8,224 bases of DNA, from positions 1 through 8,224 of the forward strand of contig JAGRKR010000467.1 of assembly GCA_020442225.1 (NCBI GenBank), written 5' to 3'. Made by a program: the position numbers and the translations under genes. The stretch is from Hyphomicrobiaceae bacterium. Its GTDB lineage: Bacteria; Pseudomonadota; Alphaproteobacteria; Rhizobiales; Hyphomicrobiaceae. Positions 1 through 5,874 of this stretch are shown in pieces; position 1 is the stretch's first letter; every line of letters starts with the position of its first letter. The notes under the pieces were generated by a model that had not been told where the DNA came from, did not search any database, and saw only the letters and a program-made list of their open reading frames with translations.

Positions 1-2
1 CG

Positions 3-1544
3 ACGTGCAGCTTCCTCGTCGACTGCGGCCTGTTCCAGGGCTCGAAAACGTTGAGGGAGCTGAACTACCGGCCCTTCCCTTTCGAGCCCGCGGACATCGA
101 CTTCGTGCTCCAGACCCACGCCCACATCGACCACTCAGGACTTCTGCCGCGGCTTTGGAAGTGCGGTTTCCGAGGCCCCGTGCTCATGACGCGCGGCACG
201 CGCGATCTCCTTTCCTTCATGCTGCCCGACAGCGGCCACATCCACGAGATGGACGTCGAGAACCTCAATCGCCGCTCCGTGCGGCGCGGCAAGCCCGAGG
301 TCGAGCCGATCTACACCCGCCAGGACGCCGAGCTCTGTCAGGAGCAGTTCACCACGGTCGAGTATGCGGCCTGGACCGAGGTGTGGGAGGGTGTCAGAGC
401 CCGCTTCTGGAACGCGGGCCACATCCTCGGCTCCGCCTCGATCGAGCTCGAGCTGGCGACGGGCCGGACGGACCAGCGCTTCCTGCGCCTGCTGTTCTCG
501 GGGGACATCGGTCCCGAGCACAAGCTGTTCCAGCCCGATCCGGATGCCCCGGATACGTTCGACTACGTGATCAGTGAGTCGACATACGGTGGGCGTATGC
601 GGACGCGTGCCACACCGGAGGACCGGCGCGCGCGACTGGCCCGCGAAGTCAACGAGGCCCTGCGTGCCGACCGCGTGCTGCTGGTTCCCCTGTTCGCGGT
701 CGAGCGTACCCAGGAGCTGCTTTCCGACCTGACCCGTCTGCAGCAGGCGGGCGCCATTCCGCATGTTCCGATTTTCCTCGATTCCCCACTCGCCATCCGC
801 ATCACGGAGGTGTTCCAGCGCCATGCCAGCGAGCTCGAGGAGCTGGATGCCCGTCCATCACTGCTGCGCAACCCCAACGTTCGCTTCACCGAAACCAAGG
901 AAGAGAGCCAGGCGATCGACCGCATTCGTGGCGGCGCCATCATTCTGGCAGCGAGCGGCATGTGCGACGCCGGACGCATCCGCCACCATCTGAAGCGTTG
1001 GCTCTGGTCCGAGCGTGCCACTGTCCTGCTCGCGGGCTATCAGGCGCAGGGCACGCTCGGGCGTCTGCTGGCGGATGGCGTAGGGGTCGTCAGGATTCAG
1101 GGCGACGAAATCCGTGTGCGCGCTGCGATTCGCCAGACCGACCTCTACTCGGGCCACGCGGACGGACAGGAACTCGTTCGCTGGATCACCGAGCGCCAGC
1201 CCATTCGTCGTGCCCTGTTCCTCGTGCACGGCGAGGACGAGGAGATGGACGCGCTGCGCGAGGACCTGATCAAGCGCGGCATCCCGGACGAGCGCGTGAT
1301 CGCGCCGGTTCTCGACGACGAGATGGAGCTGCTGGCGGATGGTCCTTCGCCACGCCGCCAACCCGTGCCGCGACGCCTTCAGCCCGAGGCGGTCGGCCGC
1401 GCGGACTGGCACAACGACCTGGCCCAATTCACCATCGACCTCAGGGCCGCCTTCGAGCAGGCGGCTGACGGCCGCTCGCGTGCCCTCCTGCTGCGCAGAC
1501 TGCGGCGTGCATTGGCAGGCGGGGAGGACGATGCGGCGGGGTGA
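3..1544 (+). CDS. beta-CASP metallo-beta-lactamase-fold nuclease (CPSF73/Ysh1-like), 5' partial
   Basis: Predicted zinc-dependent RNA-processing exo/endonuclease of the MBL-fold, beta-CASP superfamily (COG1236 type), cytoplasmic. The frame is already open at the window edge and reads SFLVDCGLFQG from the start, a typical early strand of this family, so the true start lies upstream. An internal TTG at 51 is not a likely start because it would delete that strand. In the visible 513 residues, HAHIDH is at about 39-44 (metal ligands), GHILGS at 139-144, SGDIG at 166-170, and ESTYGG (motif A region) near 192. The beta-CASP part has FAVERTQE near 231, ASGM near 317, and SGHAD near 383 with the motif C histidine. 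All catalytic motifs look intact and the stop is TGA. The C-terminal roughly 80 residues are less typical. Family and fold are near certain. The substrate is unknown. Nothing links it functionally to the downstream polysaccharide genes. Confidence 0.93.
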   Translation, partial: TCSFLVDCGLFQGSKTLRELNYRPFPFEPADIDFVLQTHAHIDHSGLLPRLWKCGFRGPVLMTRGTRDLLSFMLPDSGHIHEMDVENLNRRSVRRGKPEVEPIYTRQDAELCQEQFTTVEYAAWTEVWEGVRARFWNAGHILGSASIELELATGRTDQRFLRLLFSGDIGPEHKLFQPDPDAPDTFDYVISESTYGGRMRTRATPEDRRARLAREVNEALRADRVLLVPLFAVERTQELLSDLTRLQQAGAIPHVPIFLDSPLAIRITEVFQRHASELEELDARPSLLRNPNVRFTETKEESQAIDRIRGGAIILAASGMCDAGRIRHHLKRWLWSERATVLLAGYQAQGTLGRLLADGVGVVRIQGDEIRVRAAIRQTDLYSGHADGQELVRWITERQPIRRALFLVHGEDEEMDALREDLIKRGIPDERVIAPVLDDEMELLADGPSPRRQPVPRRLQPEAVGRADWHNDLAQFTIDLRAAFEQAADGRSRALLLRRLRRALAGGEDDAAG

Positions 1545-1780
1545 GGCCGAACCGGGCCACCTCTTGCGGGGATTTCCCGGACGACACGGGCGGCTTCACC
1601 GCAGGGAGGAGTGCGGCACCTGGGAAGCACGCACGTCGAACCGCGAGTTTATCGGACCAGCTTGCGAGAGGAGGATCAGCGTCATCAGACAGAGACGATG
1701 ATAGTTGCACTCCCACCACAACCAAGAGAGCCACTATCCACTGAGCCAAGAGGTCTAGGTACAACGGCTGCATCAGCCAA

Positions 1781-1933
1781 ATGGTTGAGTGGTCTAACTC
1801 TTCTTCTGACGCATCTAATTGGATGATCGGCTGGTCAGGTTCTCTCGAACCTCTCGGCTTTGTCGTTCGTCGTCTCTATCCGAATTATGTTGCGTTCAAG
1901 ACATATGATGCTTGCGAGGATGAGCAGTTCTGA
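1781..1933 (+). CDS. Doubtful small ORF (50 aa) in AT-rich gap
   Basis: An ATG-to-TGA frame encodes 50 residues and includes the stretch WMIGWSGSLEPLGFVVRRLY. The same frame is open back to 1745. Its amino-acid mix is plausible for a protein, with Trp, Gly and hydrophobic residues rather than the Arg/Pro/Ala-rich look of shadow frames. However, its third codon positions are only modestly G/C (roughly 57% by eye), unlike the adjacent genes, and there is no ribosome-binding site before the ATG. It could be a fragment of a decayed foreign gene or chance. I do not recognise it. Confidence 0.15.
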   Translation: MVEWSNSSSDASNWMIGWSGSLEPLGFVVRRLYPNYVAFKTYDACEDEQF

Positions 1934-1934
1934 A

Positions 1935-1958
1935 TGTGCAACCATATTGCCGTGCACA
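1935..1958. promoter_or_regulatory. Nested dyad symmetry upstream of the GT-B gene, possible operator
   Basis: TGTGCA at 1935-1940 is inverted as TGCACA at 1953-1958, and inside it GCAA at 1938-1941 is inverted as TTGC at 1947-1950. The element lies about 80-105 bp before the ATG at 2041, a reasonable place for a regulator site. No matching promoter boxes were found and no known consensus is claimed. Short arms like these can occur by chance. Confidence 0.22.
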
Positions 1959-2040
1959 AACTTCAGGCTGCCCTTAGAGCCCTATTGTCGTGACGTGCAG
2001 CCGGAAGCTCAATGAGCCAAGGGGGGAGGATTCCAGTCAC

Positions 2041-3099
2041 ATGAGCCGTCCTGAAATCCTGCTCTTCTACGATGGCTTCGAGCTGCGGGCGGTCGATGGC
2101 TTCTCGCGCGTGGCGCGGGAGCAGGCACGGCGCGCGGCGCGGTTCGTCTATAAGACCGCTCGCCGCGGACAGACGAAAACCGGGTTCTACACCGCCTTCG
2201 CCATGCTGCGCACATGTCTGGAGCAGGCCGGATGTCGCGTGAAGGTCAACGACTTCGCAGCCGCGCGCCGTTCTCCCGCCACACCCATCGGCGTTCTCGG
2301 CTACAGCTCCGTTCTCGAGAAACTGGATGGATTGCCCAATCCGCGGCTGCTCGGACCGGGACTGTTCTCGTCCCCACTGGAGTGCCCAGACCTCTTCTCT
2401 GATCCGCGCAACGTGCTCTACCTGCAAAGCTCCGAGTGGGTCGAGGCTCTCTTCGCGCCCTGGTTCACCAACCGACAGCGCCGGTGGTTTGCCGGTCTTG
2501 ACCTCGACAGGATTCCGGCGAACGACGGCACCCCCAAGCCCATCGACGTGCTCATCTATGACAAGATCTACTTCGACAGGGACGCCGTCTATGACCGGAC
2601 CATCGGGAAATTTCGCGACCTGCTCGACCGCCACAACCTGTGTCACACGACCATCCGCTATGGCCAATACTACCGGCCCGACTACCTCCGCAGCCTCCGA
2701 TCGAGCCGATGCATGGCCTTCTTCTCGCACTCCGAGACCCAGGGCATTGCCTATCAGGAGTGTCTCGCCATGAACGTGCCGGTCTTCGCCTGGGACGAAG
2801 GCGTCTGGCCGAACCCGATGGCCCGGCAGATCAGCGATCAGCCGATACCCTCGACGTCTGTTCCCTATTTCGACGAGAGATGCGGCCGGCGTTTCACGAT
2901 GGCCTCCATGGAGGCGGACTGGGCGCGCTTCCTCGCCATGCTCCCACAGTTTTCGCCACGCCGCTTCGTCAGCAGTGAGCTCTCGGCGGCCAAATCCGCG
3001 CGACTCTATCTCCACGCCTATTCCGAGGTCGGCGCCGCGCACCGCCTCGGCGGCGACACCGGCAGTCGCATCGACCAGCGTCCGGCCGGCATCGTCTGA
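2041..3099 (+). CDS. GT-B fold glycosyltransferase (GT4/GT1-like), EPS locus
   Basis: Predicted cytoplasmic glycosyltransferase of 352 residues that would add a sugar from an activated nucleotide donor to the growing lipid-linked oligosaccharide. The key evidence is in the C-terminal half. A second Rossmann-like unit starts near residue 167 (PIDVLIYDK), and SETQGIAYQE carries E232 and E240, exactly the EX7E spacing of retaining GT-B enzymes, followed by the usual hydrophobic CLAMNVPVFAWDEG. The N-terminal half is divergent and lacks a clear glycine-rich acceptor loop. Start choice: ATG 2041 has GGGGGGAGG upstream at 2021-2029 with about 11 nt spacing. The frame is open back to a GTG at 1990, but that would translate through the ribosome-binding site. 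No signal peptide or membrane segment is seen. Its stop overlaps the first codon of the apparent GT32 remnant. Fold confidence is high. The sugar and linkage are unknown. Confidence 0.85.
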   Translation: MSRPEILLFYDGFELRAVDGFSRVAREQARRAARFVYKTARRGQTKTGFYTAFAMLRTCLEQAGCRVKVNDFAAARRSPATPIGVLGYSSVLEKLDGLPNPRLLGPGLFSSPLECPDLFSDPRNVLYLQSSEWVEALFAPWFTNRQRRWFAGLDLDRIPANDGTPKPIDVLIYDKIYFDRDAVYDRTIGKFRDLLDRHNLCHTTIRYGQYYRPDYLRSLRSSRCMAFFSHSETQGIAYQECLAMNVPVFAWDEGVWPNPMARQISDQPIPSTSVPYFDERCGRRFTMASMEADWARFLAMLPQFSPRRFVSSELSAAKSARLYLHAYSEVGAAHRLGGDTGSRIDQRPAGIV

Positions 3100-3191
3100 G
3101 CAACCACGCCATCCCCAAGCTGATCCATCAGGCGTTCCCAAAGGCGCCCTCCCTATGGCACGATGCCGCTCGACTCATCGAGTCGCGCACG
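3096..3191 (+). pseudogene. Apparent 5' remnant of a GT32-type glycosyltransferase
   Basis: In the frame starting CTG at 3096 the DNA reads LSNHAIPKLIHQAFP and continues for about 17 more residues before joining the small membrane protein frame. IPK(I/L)IHQ near the N-terminus is the hallmark opening of GT32 (DXD-containing, OCH1-like) glycosyltransferases. The CTG overlaps the TGA of the upstream gene as CTGA, the position where an ATGA coupling would be expected, so an ATG may have been lost. The rest of a GT32 protein, including its DXD motif, is absent. The frame has no ATG, GTG or TTG before 3192. Alternatives are a chance match or a CTG-started fusion through to 3530 (144 residues). The identification rests on about 10 residues. 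Confidence 0.4.
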
Positions 3192-3530
3192 ATGGATGCG
3201 CCGGGAAGTGATCAGGCCACGGGAGAGACGCAATCGTCCCTCTCGACTGCTGAGAGACGTGGGATGCTTTGGCTGCAGGCAGGGCTGGTGGCGCTCGCCT
3301 TCGCGCTCGGGCTGAAGCTCAGGCTCGGAGCCTTGCTGCTGCTTGCGCTCCTGGCGGTGGGCGCAACGGTCGGCGCACAGCGCGCTTACGATTGGTCGTT
3401 GCCGCTCACCCTTCTCGTCCTCGTGACGACGCTGACGCTCACGCAGTTGTCCTATCTGGCCGGCGCCTTCTGGGCCACACACCGGCAGCCCCACTCGCGG
3501 ATGCCGTCGCGCTCGAGCGCACGCGAGTAG
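3192..3530 (+). CDS. Small three-helix membrane protein of unknown function
   Basis: A 112-residue predicted inner-membrane protein. A hydrophilic N-terminus (1-24) is followed by three hydrophobic segments at about 25-41, 45-62 and 70-95, then a short basic tail rich in Arg, Ser and Pro. The segments are Leu/Ala-rich (for example LGALLLLALLAVGATV). I do not recognise a family domain. Small membrane proteins of this kind occur in rhizobial EPS loci, some of them modulators such as ExoX/PsiA, but I see no specific signature for that. The start is uncertain: ATG 3192 lacks a good ribosome-binding site, and ATG 3264 (residue 25) gives an 88-residue protein starting at the first helix. The frame runs on upstream into the GT32-like remnant, so it may once have been separated from it by now-deleted DNA. 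It is convergent with the ExoY-like gene, whose stop lies 46 bp away. Confidence 0.55.
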   Translation: MDAPGSDQATGETQSSLSTAERRGMLWLQAGLVALAFALGLKLRLGALLLLALLAVGATVGAQRAYDWSLPLTLLVLVTTLTLTQLSYLAGAFWATHRQPHSRMPSRSSARE

Positions 3531-3540
3531 GGTCAGAGCG

Positions 3541-3554
3541 CGCCGTTTACGGCG
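3541..3554. terminator. Hairpin between convergent genes, possible bidirectional terminator
   Basis: CGCCGT at 3541-3546 and ACGGCG at 3549-3554 form a perfect 6-bp GC-rich stem (5 bp with a TTTA loop) in the 46-bp gap between the 3' ends of the membrane protein gene (+) and the ExoY-like gene (-). Position and stem fit a shared terminator. Neither strand has a run of Ts after the stem, so intrinsic termination is uncertain. Confidence 0.35.
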
Positions 3555-3576
3555 GCAGCCGGCACTCGCTCCCCAC

Positions 3577-4401
3577 TCACGCCGACTCCTGCGTGCGGAA
3601 CAGCGCCGGGATGGTGCGCAACAAGATCACGATATCGAGCAGCAGCGAGCGGCGGGCGGCATAGAGGCCATCCAGCGCGACACGCGCCTGATAGCTGAGC
3701 GCACTCCGTCCGCTCACCTGCCATAGCCCCGTCAGTCCGGGACGCGCCGCCAGGTAGGCCTCGGCCGCGTCGCCATATCGCCCGAGCTCGTCGGCGGTCA
3801 CCGGCCGCGGACCGACGCAGCTCATGTCGCCTCTGAGAACGTTGAGCAACTGGGGCAGCTCATCGATGCTTGTCCGGCGCAGGACCAAGCCCAGTCGCGT
3901 CACGCGGGGATCGTTGCGCAGCTTGCGTGTCTCCTGCCACTCGGCGGCCAAGGCGGGATCTCTGGCGAGAACCTCCGCGAGGCGGGCCTCTGCGTCGGTG
4001 ACCATCGTGCGGAACTTGAAGCAGCGGAAGCGGTGACCCTTGCGCCCGACGCGCTCGTGAGCGAACAGCACGGGGCGGCCAAGCGACACCGCGATGAGAA
4101 GTGCGGTCGCCAGGAGGATCGGCGCAAGCACGACGAGTGTTGCAGCGGCGACGATGATGTCGAGCACGCGCTTGACGAAGCGCCCGCCGGCATGACCGCG
4201 GATCGACAGTGGCGATGGCTTGCCGCGTGGCGCAGCCATCAGCGCTTCGGCCAGACGCAGCCCCTGCCCCGTCAAGACCCACCAGCACAGCAGCGCCGAG
4301 GGCATGGCGTAGGGATCGGGCGGCGTGAGGGGCTGGCCGTCGAGTGCACCCCGGCGCGCGCTGCGCTCGGCAATGTCGCGATAGCTGTGCTCCAGGCTCA
4401 T
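3577..4401 (-). CDS. exoY: ExoY-like undecaprenyl-phosphate sugar-1-phosphate transferase
   Basis: Monotopic phosphoglycosyltransferase (bacterial sugar transferase family, PF02397) that starts EPS assembly by moving a sugar phosphate, galactose in classical ExoY, from its UDP form to undecaprenyl phosphate at the inner membrane. The 274 residues show the whole family pattern: KRVLD at 77-81, one hydrophobic re-entrant helix at about 82-106, RVGRKG at 117-122, KFRTM at 129-133, the catalytic Asp-Glu pair D180-E181 in SIDELPQLLNVLRGDMS, VGPRP at 196-200, and RPGLTGLWQVSGRS at 220-233. About 75 residues precede the helix, so the protein is longer than the roughly 226-residue S. meliloti ExoY. 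It lacks the multi-helix N-terminal half of WbaP-type enzymes. AAGGA lies 8 nt before the ATG on the minus strand, which supports the start. It is transcribed away from the GT2/flippase operon. The family is certain. The symbol and sugar are inferred. Confidence 0.92.
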   Translation of the reverse strand: MSLEHSYRDIAERSARRGALDGQPLTPPDPYAMPSALLCWWVLTGQGLRLAEALMAAPRGKPSPLSIRGHAGGRFVKRVLDIIVAAATLVVLAPILLATALLIAVSLGRPVLFAHERVGRKGHRFRCFKFRTMVTDAEARLAEVLARDPALAAEWQETRKLRNDPRVTRLGLVLRRTSIDELPQLLNVLRGDMSCVGPRPVTADELGRYGDAAEAYLAARPGLTGLWQVSGRSALSYQARVALDGLYAARRSLLLDIVILLRTIPALFRTQESA

Positions 4402-4517
4402 CAGGCAGATCCTTGCCGCACGCGTACGTTCCCGATGAAACCGGGACAGAGATACCGGCCTCGAGGAAAAGCATCCGCCCCCCCATCCCCACAGACAAGG
4501 TTGGCGAAAGACGTAGG

Positions 4518-4533
4518 AGCCCTCCCAAGGGCT
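4518..4533. promoter_or_regulatory. Perfect inverted repeat in the divergent promoter region
   Basis: AGCCCT and AGGGCT flank a CCCA spacer, giving 6-bp perfect arms about 117 bp upstream of the ExoY-like start and about 300 bp upstream of the GT2 start. It could be a regulator binding site or an mRNA hairpin in the leader of the minus-strand gene. No known consensus is recognised. Confidence 0.2.
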
Positions 4534-4576
4534 TACCTGCGCACAACGATCGGTCTAGCTTTAGCTGAGCTCCCGG

Positions 4577-4610
4577 CCGCGGCGGCGGCGTCGGAAACAC
4601 CGCGGCGGCG
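4577..4610. repeat. Short GC-only direct repeat
   Basis: CCGCGGCGGCG occurs at 4577-4587 and again at 4600-4610, 23 bp apart start to start, each containing a CCGCGG palindrome. It is low-complexity sequence, so chance or slippage is a sufficient explanation. Its place in the divergent promoter region is the only reason to list it. Confidence 0.4.
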
Positions 4611-4830
4611 CCAAGTGCTTTGCGATGCTGCCGGCGACGTCGCGGGGCTCGTCGCCCTCCACATCGGCGCCCGCCACCAGCACGCGGAGCCGACCGTCGC
4701 CCTGCCTGGCGCGCCTTTCCTCCCCCAAATGGAGGCCCCCTATTCTACTCCTGATCCCCAGCGCTCTCGCCGTCCCTCGGCTAGCCATGACCGGGAGACG
4801 TGGCCCCCACAGAAGAGAGCGATCTGCTCG

Positions 4831-5874
4831 ATGCTTGAACCGCCGGGATCGCGCACGATTGCGGTCGTCATCGCCGCCATGAACGCGGAGCGAACGATCG
4901 GTCGTGCCATAGCGACCGCACTTGCCGCTCCCGAGGTCGGCGAGGTCGTCGTGGTCGACGATGCCTCCAGCGACGGCACCGCTCGCGCGGCGAGCGCGGC
5001 CGACGACGGCAGCGGACGTCTCGTCGTGCATCGCCTGACACGCAATGGCGGACCCGCCGCCGCCCGCAACCACGCCATCGCCCGCTCTTCCGCGCCGCTG
5101 GTCGGTCTTCTCGATGCCGACGACTATCTCCAGCCCGGCCGCTTCGCGCGTCTCCTCCACAGCGCGCCCGAGGGTTGGGATATGGTCGCCGACGACATCC
5201 TCATCGTGCCGGATACCTTGGGCGACGCCTCTGTCGAGACGGTCGCCGACCGCGTGAAGGACGCGCCACTCTGGCTCGATCTCGCCACGTTCGTAAGCGC
5301 GAATATTTCGAGGCCCGACCGGCCGCGCGGCGAGCTCGGCTTCGTCAAGCCGCTCCTGAAGCGCGCATTCCTGGAGCGACATGGCCTGCGCTATGACGAG
5401 AGACTTCGGCTCGGCGAGGACTATGCCCTCTACGTCTCGGCCCTGGCGAGCGGCGCGCGCTTCGCCCTCGTCGGAGCGTGCGGATACGTAGCCGTCGAGA
5501 GAACGAACTCCTTGAGTGGCAGGCACTCCGCCGACGACCTCCAGCGGATCGTCGACTTCGATGCTCGCTGCCTCGCCGGGCTCACAAAGTTGTCGGACGA
5601 CGAGCGCAACGCGTTGCGGCTGCACCAGGCGGCGACGCACAGGAAGGCGATCCACGCGCGCGTGCTGGAGACCCGGCGGCGTCTAGGCTTCACCTCCGCG
5701 CTCGCCGAGCTGTTCCTTCATCCCAAGGCGTGGCGCCACGTTTTGACGGAGACCGCCCGCGACAAGCTCCGGCGGGCAGTCCGGCGCGAGGCGGGCACTC
5801 CGGGCGTCCGCCTTCTGCTCGATGGACAGTCTGTGGCGACGCCCGCCGCGTCAAACCCCGCTGGCACGCCATGA
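4831..5874 (+). CDS. GT2 glycosyltransferase, ExoU/ExoW-like (succinoglycan type)
   Basis: Inverting GT-A glycosyltransferase of 347 residues, cytoplasmic or membrane-associated, predicted to add a sugar (glucose in ExoU/ExoW) to the lipid-linked repeat unit. The nucleotide-binding strand is TIAVVIAAMNAERTI (residues 9-23), followed by VVVDDASSDGT (40-50), RNGGPAAARNHAI (71-83), the metal-binding DADD at 95-98, and RLGEDYALY (193-201) with D197 as likely catalytic base. CGYVAVERTNSLSGRH (217-232) closely resembles what I remember of rhizobial ExoU, a resemblance rather than a proven orthology. After residue 250 comes a basic, helical tail without membrane spans. Start: ATG 4831 has AAGAGAG about 11 nt upstream. 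An in-frame ATG at 4729 would add a low-complexity 34-residue leader. The stop overlaps the flippase start (ATGA), indicating an operon with translational coupling. Confidence 0.9.
   Translation: MLEPPGSRTIAVVIAAMNAERTIGRAIATALAAPEVGEVVVVDDASSDGTARAASAADDGSGRLVVHRLTRNGGPAAARNHAIARSSAPLVGLLDADDYLQPGRFARLLHSAPEGWDMVADDILIVPDTLGDASVETVADRVKDAPLWLDLATFVSANISRPDRPRGELGFVKPLLKRAFLERHGLRYDERLRLGEDYALYVSALASGARFALVGACGYVAVERTNSLSGRHSADDLQRIVDFDARCLAGLTKLSDDERNALRLHQAATHRKAIHARVLETRRRLGFTSALAELFLHPKAWRHVLTETARDKLRRAVRREAGTPGVRLLLDGQSVATPAASNPAGTP

Larger units (their letters stand above)
1545..2040. other. Intergenic gap, partly AT-rich, no convincing gene
   Basis: About 500 bp separate the nuclease from the first glycosyltransferase. 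The first 150 bp have the GC-rich composition of the neighbours. By hand count, 148 of the 300 bases at 1691-1990 are G or C (49%), clearly lower than the flanking genes. I found no confident promoter pair, transposase piece, tRNA or U-tailed terminator. Visible structures are a perfect 6-bp stem with a 4-nt loop at 1837-1852, small GC-rich dyads at 1576-1602 just after the nuclease stop, a dyad at 1935-1958, and a short open frame at 1781-1933. The promoter of the downstream glycosyltransferase is expected here, and the composition could also reflect old inserted or decayed DNA. Confidence 0.6.
4402..4830. other. Divergent intergenic region between exoY-like and GT2 genes
   Basis: This 429-bp region separates two divergent EPS genes, so it should hold both promoters and any shared operator. 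I could not find a convincing -35/-10 pair on either strand. It contains a perfect 6-bp inverted repeat at 4518-4533, an AGCT-rich palindromic patch near 4556-4572, an 11-bp direct repeat at 4577-4587 and 4600-4610, and a CCTCC/GGAGG hairpin at 4719-4735. On the minus strand a short frame between about 4740 and 4561 reads plausibly (VLVAGADVEGDEPRDVAGSI) with very G/C-rich third positions, but it has no clear start and matches nothing I know. On the plus strand the GT2 frame is open back through the region, with an in-frame ATG at 4729. Confidence 0.6.

Noticed and set aside
135..824. Minus-strand frame of 229 residues opposite the nuclease
   Set aside because: It is the antisense mirror of conserved beta-CASP motifs, with no recognisable domain.
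1531..1744. Short plus frames starting at 1531 (ATG) and 1541 (GTG) at the end of the nuclease gene
   Set aside because: A GGGGAGG precedes them, but spacing is too short for the first and too long for the second, and the translations are low-complexity.
1441..1773. Minus-strand frame beginning with a hydrophobic helix (LYLDLLAQWIVALLVVVG), a possible small membrane protein
   Set aside because: It has no ribosome-binding site, and the later part lies antisense to the nuclease 3' end and becomes Pro/Arg-rich like a shadow frame.
1837..1852. Perfect stem-loop (AGGTTC/GAACCT) as a terminator of the nuclease gene
   Set aside because: It lies about 290 bp after the stop, has a weak 6-bp stem and no T-run, so it was not called as a terminator.
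4033..4830. Very long plus-strand open frame running into the GT2 gene from inside the ExoY-like gene
   Set aside because: It is antisense to the strongly supported ExoY-like gene. The open frame is explained by high GC, and GT2 homology begins only near 4855.
4561..5655. Long minus-strand frame (364 residues) opposite the GT2 glycosyltransferase
   Set aside because: It is the antisense shadow of a gene with clear GT2 motifs and shows no domain of its own, apart from the 4561-4740 part noted separately.
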